Below, one piece after another: positions 1 to 11,771 of a stretch of 64,000 bases of DNA; positions within the stretch are counted from its first letter, which is position 1; every line of letters starts with the position of its first letter. The position numbers and the translations under genes are program-made. The stretch is from Inonotus obliquus (lineage: Eukaryota; Basidiomycota; Agaricomycetes; Hymenochaetales; Hymenochaetaceae). The notes beneath the pieces are model-generated. The model worked only from the letters and a program-made list of their open reading frames with translations. It did not search any database and was not told the DNA's origin. The stretch spans positions 558,001-622,000 of the forward strand of contig JAJHTX010000013.1 in assembly GCA_032164295.1 (NCBI GenBank), read 5' to 3'.

Positions 1-1420
1 GGCGAGAATAGCGGCGCCGACAACGATGCTTATGATGATGGACGGCAGAATCGGCTCCCGACTTTCCAGGAGGTGCTCTCCAGGAAAACCAGGCCGCCTG
101 TAGACTTGTTCATGTTTTAGTGCGTATACGTTTCCTTTGCCAAATGACGGGCAATCGCCCATCCACTCATACAGGCTTTGGCTGTCATATTATACGTCTA
201 ACCATTCCTGTTCTGTTTGCTTGTAGTTTATTCTTGCAACGCGAGGGTTCCGAGGATATCCTCGATTTCTGGCTCGATGTACAGCAGCATGAGAATCTGT
301 GCCGCGCCTACTTCAAGGATGTCCGCAAGTCTGGTCGTACTGTTAAAGAAGATTGGCCGCAGTTTTGGGATTATGCTCGTCGTCGTGGATCAATCTACGG
401 TACTGTCGTCGGAGCTTATAGTGGCAACTCGCACAGTGGCGACGCGAACACCAAGCGTAGCACAGTCAGCACCGCCGGTGATGTACCATCCGAACGCGAC
501 GGATTCGGCCAGAATGACGAGAAGCAGCGACTTGCTGAAAGGAGTACGAGCCCTCGCTCACCGACTCCAGGTCTAAATGAGAAGGAGCATCGAGCGATAT
601 CTCCGAATGATGGTCAGGACCCTCGTTCATCCACGCCATTCTCCCTCAGCGGAAGAGCGTCGGCGCTGCACAAACGTGTCAGTAGAGCACCGACAATCAT
701 CCCTCGATCTGCCGCCATCACTCGTATGGATCTCGTAGCATCCGCAGAGCGGATCTACTTCAGATACCTGTCTCCACCAGCTCACCCGTCCGTGACTGCC
801 GACGCTTCCCAGAACCATGAAATATACCTCCCGCCAACTTTGAGAATTCATTCGTTCATTCTTTCATCTAATCGAGAGCCAAGGACACAGGAAGAGCTCA
901 ATGCGCTTGCGCAGATTCCTGACATGTTCCATGCACAAAAGGAGTACTGCTTCCGTGCGATGGAGCAAGACGCTTATCCGCGGTTCCTGCGGGCCAAGGC
1001 ATTCGGAAACTTGACACCAGTAAGCGCGCTCGTGCGCCTTGTTCTGGGTTTGGTTATCCTGTGGATCGGCCTTGCTGTCGGCTTCTCTCTTATTTTCTTG
1101 GACGTCAGACCCAAGTCCAAACGCTTCTTCGTAAGTCATTGCCAACCTTCGTCGCTGTTCTCGTTATCTCACAATCTTCGCAGCTATTTATACCATTCAC
1201 GCTCGCTATTCTTTTCCTTATAAGCCATCAATATGAACTCGATCCCATTTTAGTCTTCTTGGGCCAGTCTGAAACGACGCCATTCCGTACCTTACGCATT
1301 CGCGAGCCGTATGTCAAGAAACTGCTCCTTGGACGTGCAATATGGGTCTCCATCTTAGTCGCGGGATGTGTTGCGGGTTTGACACTCCTATTCTGGGCGG
1401 TACCTGGCCATCGGCTGTAG
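1..1420 (+). CDS. RAX1: Rax1-like RGS-domain membrane protein (5' end outside window)
   Basis: This is a 5'-truncated gene with exons <1-119, 227-1130 and 1184-1420; phases agree at both junctions and about 420 codons are visible. The first exon and the start of the second give the N-terminal helices of an RGS domain (LPTFQEVLSRKTRPP, then EDILDFWLDVQQHENLCRAY). A Ser/Arg-rich linker follows, then the second RGS part (FHAQKEYCFRAMEQDAYPRFL). The C-terminal third has several hydrophobic membrane segments and ends in FWAVPGHRL. An RGS domain followed by membrane spans is the Rax1 architecture; in yeast Rax1 works with Rax2 in marking bud sites and polarity. Function here is inferred from architecture. 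It converges on the HMG-box gene. Confidence 0.8.
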
Positions 1421-1850
1421 GCCGGGGTACTTTGCTGGTTTCGAGCTTTCTTCATTCTCGGCGTTCTTAATCTGCTTTCTTATAAATGCTTTATTCGTCA
1501 GATTTTAAGCGTAGCTCACACATACCCATTCTTCATTTACTTTGAGACTGTTGTTCTTGCAATGAATTAATATCAACATTTTGTATTCTTCGTGACGCAT
1601 AGGCATTACTTTGTGGCTCATTCCTCCCGCCTGCAGTTGCCTTGTCATGTCCATCTCAAACAAGAAGTGATTAGCTCATCGAGCATTATGGTATTTAGTA
1701 GACGGACTACCGTACAGTGGCATCGCCAGCAAAAGAAGGGTCTTTAGTTTATTGCTCATCCAAAAGTCTGAGAAGCAGAAATTTAGGGTAGGAAAAGCAC
1801 GCCAGTGGAGGTACCAGCCCGAAGGGATAATGAAATAAAGGCTAAAGGTA
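1421..1850. other. Intergenic, convergent 3' ends
   Basis: The 430 bases lie between the stop codons of the Rax1-like gene and the HMG-box gene. They should hold both 3' UTRs. No conserved reading frame or RNA gene was seen. Confidence 0.6.
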
Positions 1851-2929
1851 TCACTTCTTAAAGGTCGCATTCAGAGCTATGGCTTTCTCCTTATATGCCT
1901 GCGGAGAAATTTCGTCCGTTAGCCAAAAACATGCCTTGGAAAAGATGAGAAATCATAACAAACCGCTTTCTGTTCGTCCGACAGAGCATTCCAGATCTTG
2001 GCGAGTTCACTCATCTCAACACGACTTTCCGCCAGATTCGAGGGGCTTGGGCGCTTTTTACGCTCTTCTTTGGTGAATCTGAGCAATAGTATGAGCGATA
2101 AATATGACTTTGCCAACTACCTGTGCAACTTACAGGATGAATCCGTTATTGTAACGGCGGTACTTGATAACCAGCTTGCGCTTGCCCTTCTGGACTCGTC
2201 GCCTAGCAAAGAGTCATTTATACGGTGCGAATGGATAGACTAGCAATATACCTATTAAGTTCCTTGACTATGGCAGGGCTCACGTTATTGGCATACTCCT
2301 CCAACTGTTTCTTATATTCTTCCAAAGCCCTCTCAGCTTGGTCGCGGTAGGACTAAAGGTTGTGTGAGTGCGAGACGATGAAGGTAGCTTCGCGGCACCA
2401 ACCTGCTTCTCCGGATCGGAGAGGTTGTGCCAGGCGGCGGCTGCTTCCCTCGCCGAGTTCTGGCCAATTTGGATTCCCTTCAAGCCCTCTGGAATTGTCT
2501 TTCCCACGAAAAACTGTCCGTAGAAGGTGGCGTATGCACCGCCTGGTCGCTTGGGTGGCATATCCTTGGCGTTGAGTTTCACAACAGCTGATGTACCAAA
2601 AGCAAAAGTCAAAAGGCGACCAAAATTTGACCAGTTTATCCGCACATACCAGGCTTCTTAGCAACCTTTTTCTTCGGTTTCGCAGCAGCTTTCTTCCCTT
2701 TTGCCTTCTTAGCAGCAGGCCTTTTCGCAGACGTGCTCGCTGGACGCTTCTTTGCGGGTGTCTTTTTAGCGACTGTTTTCTTTTTTGTCGCAGCTTCGCT
2801 TGCCCACGCGACACTTGAGACACTGAATGAACGCGTTATCTGGGTCGCTGGAGCGTAACGCAACGCGATTCTCGATGATAAAGCAACATTACGCGCTAGG
2901 ACGCGCGTCGCGAGCAAAGGGAAAAGCAT
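1851..2929 (-). CDS. Mitochondrial HMG-box DNA-binding protein (Abf2/TFAM-like)
   Basis: Six exons (2929-2650, 2587-2403, 2352-2252, 2202-2134, 2078-1964, 1898-1851) join in frame to a 265-residue protein. The N-terminus is Arg-rich and hydroxylated with few acidic residues (MLFPLLATRVLARNVAL), typical of a mitochondrial presequence. A Lys/Ala/Pro-rich stretch resembling histone H1 tails follows (about residues 45-93). Two HMG boxes come next: one around KRPGGAYATFYGQF...AAAWHNLSDPEKQ, and a second around FTKEERKK...MSELAKIWNALSDEQK. Two HMG boxes behind a targeting peptide fit mtDNA packaging proteins such as Abf2/TFAM. The ATG at 2929 is chosen because the frame upstream opens only with GTG. 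Localisation is inferred. Confidence 0.82.
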
Positions 2930-5236
2930 GAAAAGCACTTGCTACTGGCCGACTGGACCTCGCTGCTGAAAATGGTGAAGAAATGGAAAATGAACATAAA
3001 ACGAAAATCATGGGTTGCTGTTGTCAACAAAAGACGTGACTGTGATGGGCTTGTGACTTGTCACGGTACGCGTTGTGACCTTGGACCAGCCTCCTACCAC
3101 ATCCTCTCAACACTCCTGCAATACGTATTGTACTCTGCACCGGGACCCATTCTGGTCTCCTAGGGTCTCAAGAAAGGAGCGTGTCGGCTACTCGTATATG
3201 CGGAACCTCATCGGCCAGGATATCTTGATGCCACCGGCGAATCTCTCTGCTTTCAACGAATCTCTAAAGACTCCGTAGCCTTCGAGACCAGCGAGAACGA
3301 AAGGAATGAATGCATTGCATTGATTAAGGGCATTGCCGCCAGGTCTCACCCCGGAATCGGAATCGACCCTATACTGACCCATTCTCAACACTGCAAGAAT
3401 GGATCACGAGCGCCCAGTAGACAAGCGAACGCAGAAAGCTGTGTACGCAGTACTAGCCGAGTGTTACACGTTACAATTACACCAATTTCTCAGGCTCATG
3501 AAGTCCTCGACGAAGGGTTGAAGGGCTTTGTCAGATATTTGTATCTTATGTGGCTATGAAGCAGCTCTCCCCAAGCCTCAGATCACGGAATATAGGCTTC
3601 ATGTTGTCAGGGATCAAACCAACACCGACCGGGTTTCTGACAGATAACCTATCTCAACTTACCCTAGAATTATGTTTAATCTGTCCGTAGGTATCGCACG
3701 AGCACCGATATCGCTCTTGTACTTGGTAGTTTCTCATATGGATCCGATACAGGTCGTAAAGGATATGCAACCAGGGTCGCCAACCGTTAATCTTCCGACC
3801 GAGTCAAGCGCCACGAACAATCCAGTTGATTTTCTTGTGAAGCTGTGCTAGCAACGTGGCCCCCATTCTATTCTTTGCCCCGTTCACTGTCAAGGTGAGA
3901 AGGCGCAGAGTTCCTCTTGCGGGGCACTTGGATACAGTTCTGGTGGTAAGAAGCTAAAATGACTCGGTCAGTACCTTGAAATACGTACGTGACATCAATC
4001 TGTACCCTATCAGACAACTGCTTACCGTGCCCCATCAAGATCACAGTCAAGCAGGGTAAAGGAATGGTATTTGAAACTTACGTGTACAGTGGTGCAGCAA
4101 TATTCTCAAGCCCATCGATTCCAGGCAGCTCGGAGTTGTGGTGTCCTAGGACAGACCATCACGCATCACTTTCTTCATTCTACGCCTTGTCTCATTTGAT
4201 CGGCTGCGACGGACGTTGCTAGTCATTATGGTGGTGCACATTTAGGTAGTATCTCGGTTGGCGTTGAAACCCGCTATCATCCAGAAACTTGGGAGACAAC
4301 GATTCGGAAGCACTCAAGCCGCGTGTCGGAAATCAGACAAAAATCGTCGACGCAAAGCTCGACAGATATCCAACAACGGGTAACCCTTTCCTCATGGTTC
4401 GGATGCCAGGGTCTGAGCTGTGTGATGGCACTCCTACTTTGATGGACCCCGGACAGCCGATCAATAAATGACAACAGAACTACCTCGACGTTTGACTGCT
4501 GCATCCAAGTGTGTACGCCTTCCGTACCGACATATTCATGGTTATCGGTCGGACAATATGCCTTGCTTCTGACGCTGATTGTCACTAGCTCCTAAAGTAG
4601 GGTAACAGCGTCGTTTTCGTGGACGTTTCTCTGTTTCGTCCAACGTTTCCACGTACCCGGAGCTCAGATGCCTCCCATTCGCAGAGTGAAGAACGGCTCA
4701 TTTCCCGACGTTGGCTAAAGCGATCGACTATGTCTAGATGCTCCCCATGAGATCGTGCTATTGAGGTAATAGAATGATGGGGTCTTTTGTGCACCGCCTG
4801 CGCGCAGGGTACAGCACAGGATGAGTCCAACTCTATCAATCTTCCAACCTATCTTGCAGTCAAGGACCCTATGACTCAGCAGCACCTTTACTGAGCGCGG
4901 CTTGTATTTCTTGACTTGAGCGAAGCGGTTATTCTCTATGACCGCCACCCCGCCGTCTCACTGTCACGGAACTCCTACCTCGCCACTTATTTCGTTCCGT
5001 GTCAGAGTTCGATTGATACACTCACACGTGATACCGCCCAGTACACTCTGTTCACTGAGATGATACAAAGGCAGGTTCACCAGCGATGACTTTGTGTTTC
5101 CGCTCGTGCATAAAAGCAGGTGCACAAATCATCTCAAGTCATCTGTACTGCTTTATCACTGACAGAAGCGAACTAGTTTCAACAGTCTACACTTCTACAC
5201 ATTCTGAGCTGTCTACGCATTTCCTCGAGCTTTAAG
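2930..5236. other. 2.3-kb gene-poor interval
   Basis: Only short unspliceable frames are present on either strand, with no family I recognise. The last 130 bases look like the promoter of the downstream GST gene, with a TATA-like CATAAAAG near 5108 about 130 nt before the ATG. The rest could be decayed mobile DNA, but I see no terminal repeats. Confidence 0.4.
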
Positions 5237-6096
5237 ATGAAGGCGAACGTGAGTATAGCTGTTCTTCATCGTCAATACCTTCTGACCACATTTTCAATGT
5301 CGCAGCCGTGCATTATACTCTACGATACGCCGTCCCCACAGTCCAACGGATGGGCACCGAGTATATGGAGAATCAGGTACTTGTCCACGTTTTGGTACTC
5401 ACCAAGCATTCCTAACTTTTTTGGAGACTTATTTTGAATTATAAACGGCTTCCTTATAAGACGAAGTGGATTGAACTCCCTGAGCTAGACCGTACCATGC
5501 GGTCGATTGGTGCTCCTGCGACATCGAAGCGTTCCGACGGACGTCCGGTATTTTCTCTTCCCGTCATTGTTGACCCAATCCGTTCCCCGGCGTCACCCAT
5601 GGTCCTCTCAAACCCATCAGTCATAGCTGAGTATCTCGAAATTAACTACCCAGCTCGCCCGCTTTATCCGGACGGAAGCAAGGCCTTACAAACGTTATTC
5701 GTCCATTACTTGCACGATGTCTTCCTGAGGCCGCTCCTTCCAATCATGATACCACTTAGCGCACAACGACTCACCGAACGGAGCCAGGCGCATATATTCC
5801 CTCCTGGACAGGGGCCACAGAATGTCCCTCTTTCCGGTCCACAACGCGAACAAGCCTGGTCTGCTGTTCGCGAGAATTTCAATTTCCTCGCCTCTGTGTT
5901 GGATAAGAATAATGGTGATGATGGAGACGGAGTCGTAGTTTCTGGACATGACATGACTTACGCGGACTTTGCTCTTTGCGCAATTCTGATATGGATCGAG
6001 CGCGTTTCGCCGCAGGAAATCTGGCCGCACGTCAGAAGTTGGAACAACGGACGCTGGTCGAGGCTTATGGACAGGTGCCGTGACTACATGGACTGA
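5237..6096 (+). CDS. Glutathione S-transferase, etherase-related fungal class
   Basis: Exons 5237-5248, 5306-5376 and 5427-6096 join in frame to 250 residues. The N-terminal thioredoxin-like part begins CIILYDTPSP and continues WAPSIWRIR then LILNYKRLPYKTKWIELPEL, which is the pattern of fungal GSTs related to bacterial LigE-type beta-etherases (GSTFuA/GTE classes). The GSH-binding beta-strand and cis-Pro region (FSLPVIVDP), the NPSVIAEYLE helix and an all-helical C-terminal domain follow. Such enzymes bind or conjugate glutathione to small aromatic or electrophilic compounds; the substrate here is unknown. Its first coding exon is only 12 nt. Two reductase copies of the alkenal/quinone type lie next to it on the other strand. 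Confidence 0.82.
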
Positions 6097-6602
6097 TCAG
6101 TCGACATCCCCTCCGCTAGGCCGGTTAGCATATTTAATTTATAGAGTTTTCCGAATGCACCCAACCAGTTTCACTCCCCAGTACTGACCCCATCTCAAGT
6201 AGCTACATTAGTCTACACTTTGTCCTAATTTTCGGCTCACGTATGTATGTGGTTCAATATAGGCTTGCTAATCAATAATAACTATACACCCGCCATGCTT
6301 GAAGTTGAAATTCGAATAGTATACCTGACTGTATCAGTACTGTATCTCAGATCAATCAATCCAGGCTTCGATCATGATTGAATTCAAGCCCGTGTCTTCG
6401 GATCCGGTGCGTCATGATCGTCACGAAGCCCAATCTCGCGTGCGCGGTGCGGCAGGTAACAATCTCCGGCCACATTGATTAATTCTCTCTTAACGAAACG
6501 GATTGGATAATATGTTATGTAACTCCCCTGTAGCACAGGACAACGACGACTCGGTGTCCACGCGTCTGGCAGTGCAAGCGCCACAAACGAAATCACTCGA
6601 GG
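6097..6602. other. Intergenic, convergent
   Basis: The 3' flanks of the GST gene and of the reductase pseudogene meet here. No coding exon or RNA gene was recognised. Confidence 0.5.
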
Positions 6603-8005
6603 TCAATTGTCAGCTACTGTGATAATGATTTTTCCTTCGTTCTTCGCGGTCTGAACGTCAAGCAACGCCTGACCGCGTCCTACTTTTTCTTTGAACTTGA
6701 ACTCTCCTTTCACAACTTTCGGCAGGACAAAACTGATGAAAGATTCACCGTGTCTCTTCTCCTCGAGGTTACTAAAGACGATGAAGCCATTTATCGTGAG
6801 GCTCTTGTATAAAACGTGCCCAAAACTCTATTGATTGTGTCAAATTCTGTCATTATTCGTCGGTACATGCATGATACTAGCTCACCTTGATGGGTTGAGG
6901 TTGTTGGCCCGTTGTAAGCGGAAATCATGCCGCATATCTTCAAAGAGTCAGAATACGTAAGAAAGACTTGAGCAGAAAGTTACGTACGACAAATCGTGAG
7001 AATGACGCAGCTGCTTCCGAGGCATAATCGAGTGAGTCACCTCCAACGTTATCTCAATCAGATCTTTATTCCAGTGAAATACATAAGAGTTGCTGTGCAC
7101 TTCCTTGAGTACTTCCCTAGTGTTCGCAGTCTTCTTGTAATACCGTCCATCTTTGCAAGCTGGATCAAAAGCCTATCTCAGATAGATCGAGCTCAATTGC
7201 CTTGAATTGGTAACCGATGAGACAGGAGGAACGTGACACATGACTCACGACCAACCGGTCCCGCGCCCGTTGGTGATGAATATTGTGTCGCCCTGCACTG
7301 ATTGACTCAGATTAATAATAGCATTATGTGTGACGTACTTTCTTGGCATACGGTTGTACGTTCTCTTTGTTTGATATATATCCAAAGTAATCGGTCTGGC
7401 CTATCAATTTTCAGCTTGTATGAATGTGAAGGAAAGCGGACCAAGGCAAACCCTCCGCATTTCCTGATTTCGTGATCCCGTCCAGGTTACTCAGAACGGC
7501 ATACCCGGAGAATGCTAAACATCAGGGGTCGCTACTCATAAACTTGTAAAGTGGATACTTACACGTAAAAATGCCGAGGATATGGTCTCCAGGAGAGAAC
7601 GTTGTATTCTCCGACCGAAGGGCTCTGCTAATGCCAAAAGTAAAGATACTAATAAACCAATTGTTAACTAGTCCTGATCTACGGTTTCGTCCATAGACTA
7701 CCTTGGTTCTCCGATTTTTGTAAGGGGTCTTCATATCGAGGAATGTATTTGGTAAACTTATTAGTTGCTCAGAAGTGAGACACTCACAGGAGAGGATCGA
7801 TAGACAACACGAGGACCTTGAGAAGGACACCACAATTCGATGGATTGCCATTGCCTTCGACTTGTCCACAATCACCGTCTTCTCCGGTTCAGGAAAGCCT
7901 CAGTATCGAAATTATTCCCAGTCGCTGACTAGAAGAATGTCAATAAAATCTAGACAAAGTACCAGTAGGATAGTCGTTGAATATGATTTGCGTACTTATT
8001 ATTGA
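6603..8005 (-). pseudogene. Decayed copy of the neighbouring MDR alkenal/quinone reductase
   Basis: This is a tandem copy of the gene at 8672-10258. The last exon (about 6603-6830) is still open and reads like the functional copy (SFGHVLYKSLTINGF ... LDVQTAKNEGK), but with a short in-frame loss in the middle. Elsewhere it is broken. The start codon is gone (ATAATAAGT where the sister has ATGTCGCAA). The second exon has lost bases around the segment preceding GVLVKVLVLSIDP, shifting the frame. Near 7142, about 76 nt of the Rossmann fold between LLIQ.AK.DG and YYK are deleted, shifting it again. Remnants of other exons (ISRALRSEN.TFSPGDHILGI) remain in order. I take it to be non-functional. Confidence 0.8.
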
Positions 8006-8671
8006 GGGAGTATCGGTACTTTCAGGAAGTCTTTCAGATCGCGCTGAATGATGAAGAGCCAACGATCTCAGTACATATATTCAGATATGTGCTTCGTAAG
8101 ATACCAGAGTAGATGAAAGACAGTATCAAGGGATGAAAGCCGGTAGGATATGAAGTGGAGTGGACCGGTAACAGAGTGATACCACAACGCACCTTGGTCT
8201 TGACCTAGGTTGGCCGTTGAGGCACTTCCTCGATTGAAGGAAAGAGTATGAAGAGGCAATCTTGTCTGTGCCAAGATGTTGTGTGCCATTCTTATAGGTA
8301 CCTTAGCATTATAGCACAGTAAAGAATGAGGTACTGTATTCCTTCGATACGTACCTCGCAGGTGCCTTCCGTTCGTAACTATTAGCTAGCGAGCTACACA
8401 AAAAAATGTGAGGAGTCGGATTCCAACTGGCATCGGTAATCAGAAAAAAAAGTCAAGGCACGCAGAACGAGAAAAGTGTGTCTGCATACGCGTTTATGGC
8501 AATTAACACACGCGGTGGGTTGTTTTCATGATAGAGGCTAGTGTCCTGACCTTTTTTTGTGAATGCCAATTCTTCGGGAACGGCCGACACGAGTTAATGG
8601 CAGTGATTGGGATTGTAACACGGTATCATACATACAAACTTATCAAGTATCGGCGGATATTTCAAACAACA
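8006..8671. other. Intergenic between reductase copies
   Basis: No coding exon was recognised. It must hold the 3' end of the intact copy and the former promoter of the decayed one. Confidence 0.5.
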
Positions 8672-10258
8672 TTAATCATCAGCTACTGCGATAACGGCTT
8701 TTCCTTCATTCTTTCCGGTCTGAACGTCGAAGAATGCCTGTCCGACAGTCTCGAGTCCATGTCTGATGTCCTCCCTGTACTTGAACTCCCCTTTCGCAAC
8801 TCTGGGAGGGACGAAACTGGCAAATGAAGATGCGTATTTGTCCTCGAGGTTGCCAACAACGAAGCCATTCACGGTGATGTTCTTATAAATCACTTGTCCA
8901 AGATTCTGAAACAAAGGATTCGACGCCTGGACTGATCGATATACTGGATTCACATTACCTTGATGGGTTGATGTTGCCCATTGTAGCCCGAGATCATCCC
9001 ACAAATCTACAAGAAGTTGTCACATGTCGAAGGGGCTCTATGCAAGGAGGGACATACTACAAAGTGCGCAAAGGGAGCAGCTGCCTCCAAGGCACAATCA
9101 AGAGAATCGCCACCAACATGATCCCAATAGCTGCAAGTGATGTAAAATGATGGAATGGCTCGGAGCAAGTGAGATTTGCTATACACTTACAAGTTGATAG
9201 GCCCATGTTCCTTGAGGACATCTTTGATGCTGGTAGTCTTGTAATTGAACGCGACGTCAGCACCACAAGCTTTCATGAAATTCACTTTCTCTTCCGATCC
9301 AGCAGAAGCAAGGACTTTCAGTCCGTCAAGCTTCGCAATTTGGATTAGAAGTCTGTCAGTAGAGATAGTGATCAACAATAACGCAGGAGGGTGAACGCGG
9401 TTCCAACTCACGACCCGACCGGTCCTGCACCCGTTGTAACGAATAACGTGTCGCCCTGTTCGACAAAGTTCAGTATTGACTATCTTCTGCAAGAAAGGTG
9501 ATATACCTTTTTCGCATAGGGTTGCATGTATTCCTTGTATCCGTGATAAGCGGTTTTGCCTGTCCCACACTCTTAGCGAGATTTTCTTCGAAATTCTGAC
9601 ATGTACGAACCTGGCATTCCGCATACGCCAATATAGGTCGACCAAGGCAAGCCATCCTTGTTCTCTACCTTCATATAGTTATCAAGATTGCTCAGGACGG
9701 CATACTCAGAGAAAGCTACATGACGAAAGAGACATCAATAACCGGCCGGAAGAGATAAACATATACGGGACTTACTGAGAATGCCGTAGATGTGATCTCC
9801 AACGGTGAACTTGGGGTTTTCTGACCGAAGCACTTTACTGATACCAAGAGCAGAGATACTAGATACAGAGGAAGTCAGCTCTGTATACAATGCAGAGATA
9901 TCGAATCACGATCGTACGGTTCTCCAATCTTGAAAGTGGGCTTCATTCACAAAATATTTCTTAGCCGCTCAATAGCACAATCTCGGAGCTATCGTAATTA
10001 CCCTGCCGACAGCTTCCTTGACCATCAAGGCGCGAAGGTAAGGATCAATGGATAGCACGAGAACTTTGACGAGGACGCCTCCATTCAGCGGCTCATTCTC
10101 TAGATCAATTGTTTCTGACTTGTCCACAACGACAGTCTTCCCCGGCTCGGGGTAACCTACATGCGGCAGTCAGCGGAGAGCAGGACACTGACGAGTAGAA
10201 ATAGTCCACCTGTGGGATAGTCATTGAAAACGACCCGGGTGTTGATGACTTGCGACAT
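8672..10258 (-). CDS. NAD(P)-dependent MDR reductase (alkenal/LTB4DH/PTGR1-like)
   Basis: A gene of about ten small exons starts at ATG 10258 (MSQVINTRVVFNDYPTG) and ends ..VIAVADD at 8672. The joined protein shows the family hallmarks in order: VLVKVLVLSIDPYLRALM, GISKVLRSENPKFTVGDHIYG, the nucleotide-binding Rossmann loop GDTLFVTTGAGPVGS, LLIQIAKLDGLKVLASAGS, FYWDHVGGDSLDCALEAAAP and ICGMISGYNG. These belong to the zinc-independent medium-chain dehydrogenase/reductase branch that reduces the C=C bond of alpha,beta-unsaturated aldehydes and ketones. Length (about 340-350 residues) is normal. The junction after AVGR near 9990 is uncertain; the others are GT..AG with matching phase. The downstream copy is a pseudogene. 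Confidence 0.83.
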
Positions 10259-10581
10259 TGAGATGGGTGAAGGGGAACAATGTTTACGCTGACCGTAGTT
10301 GTAATTCAGATTGCTTGATAATGCGCCGCATTTCGCACGTTATCCACTGCAATTGTGGTCATGCCGCAGCAGGTGATAAATAACACATGCTCACAACTGC
10401 TACATCGAGGTACTTATGGGAAACAGGCAGCTAGCTTGGATAGACCAGCAAAAGAACATGGAGAAGTACGGGGTGTGATTTGATTTTTAGGCATGGCCAA
10501 ATGAAGCATAGCGTTCTCACCCAATCTATTACGTAACACGTATCTTACCTGACCTGAAAATCTTGAGGCCAACAGTCCAAT
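10259..10581. promoter_or_regulatory. Divergent promoter region
   Basis: The 323 bases lie between the divergent starts of the reductase gene (minus) and the charged nucleolar-type gene (plus). No clear TATA box or repeat was identified. Confidence 0.4.
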
Positions 10582-11639
10582 ATGGCGCCTTCACGAGCTA
10601 CCACTACGGATACTGACTCCCCAGTCGCAAGCGACGGCGAGGATGATGCACCAGAGACACTCACTCTCTCACAATCCAAAGAACGTGCAGCACGATTGAA
10701 TGAAGCTCGACAAGCAGCCGAATCAGATGCAAAGCGTCGAAGAAAGGAGAAGAATAGACGTAGAGACGAAACTTTAAAAAGACGTGCTTTGGAAACTCGG
10801 GGAGCTGGTGTAGGGCAACTGATATCTGCCCCGAAGGCAGATAAACAGGGAACTGTTGTAAACGCTTCAGAGTCCAGCTCTAAGGATGAGGAAACACGAG
10901 ACTTGGAAGCCCGAATGGAGCGAGCTATGCGCGAAGCAGAGGAAGAACAGGACGAAGAAGGCGAGGGTGAAGAGAGCTGGGGAGGACCCGGGGATGATGT
11001 GGAAAGCTCGGAGTATACGGGAGAGTCTGATGGTTCAAGCCATTCTTCCGGCAACGAGAGTAACACGGAATCCAGCTCTGATGACACTAAGAGTGGCATC
11101 GAAGAGCACGAATCAGACGAAGATACAAGCGACTTGGATTCTCCAAACGACCCAAGGCTGGAATATCTACCCGAGCACCTTTTCTCTGAGGCTCTTTCAA
11201 AAGCACAGGTCCCAAGCAAGAAGAGCTCGTCTGTCCTCAAACGTCAGCCTGAACGAAAGCGCAAACCAGCGACAAAGCGCTCGACAAAGGACATTATCAT
11301 AGGGTGCGTATTCTTCATTTCGTTGTGCGATTTCAACTCTCGTTGAATTAATCTGTTCAGTTCGAAGACAATTCGTACCATCGCTCCCAAGATTACACCG
11401 GTTACATCTGCAGCTTCTCGTACACTTCCTCCCGGAAAAGTAAAACGTTTTTACGAGGGTCATCTAAACCTCAAACAAAATCACACAAGCAAACGTCGCG
11501 GTGCGTGGGATAGAAGAGCCGGTATGTCAAAAATCCCGACTATAATTCGTCGGGTTAAACTAATTCTATCAATCCAGCGAACATTGGAAACATGCGTAGT
11601 ACTACTCTACCAGCATTGCATTTCTGCCGTAATAGCTAG
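10582..11639 (+). CDS. Highly charged protein with conserved basic C-terminus, probably nucleolar
   Basis: Exons 10582-11303, 11361-11521 and 11578-11639 give a 314-residue protein with matching phases. Residues 30-75 are an Arg/Lys/Glu coiled-coil-like helix (ERAARLNEARQAAESDAKRR). The middle is a long acidic Ser/Glu/Asp region. The C-terminus, encoded by the last two exons, is basic and looks conserved (LPPGKVKRFYEGHL, SKRRGAWDRRAANIG). Alternating acidic and basic low-complexity blocks with such a tail are typical of small-subunit processome factors such as Utp16/Bud21, but I cannot confirm that family from sequence alone. It is convergent with Rpp30. Confidence 0.65.
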
Positions 11640-11771
11640 ACGTAAAACGATCACTATTAGATCATTCCTCAATCACTCAATCACTGGCACATTGTCATCA
11701 TCAATCCATCTACGCAGACAAAAGATTAACCAAACGGAGTGACTAAAGCAACGAGAAAACAAAGATCGAAA

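Noticed and set aside
8068..8289. 73-codon minus-strand frame between the reductase copies
   Set aside because: It does not match any exon of the reductase and has no neighbours in frame.
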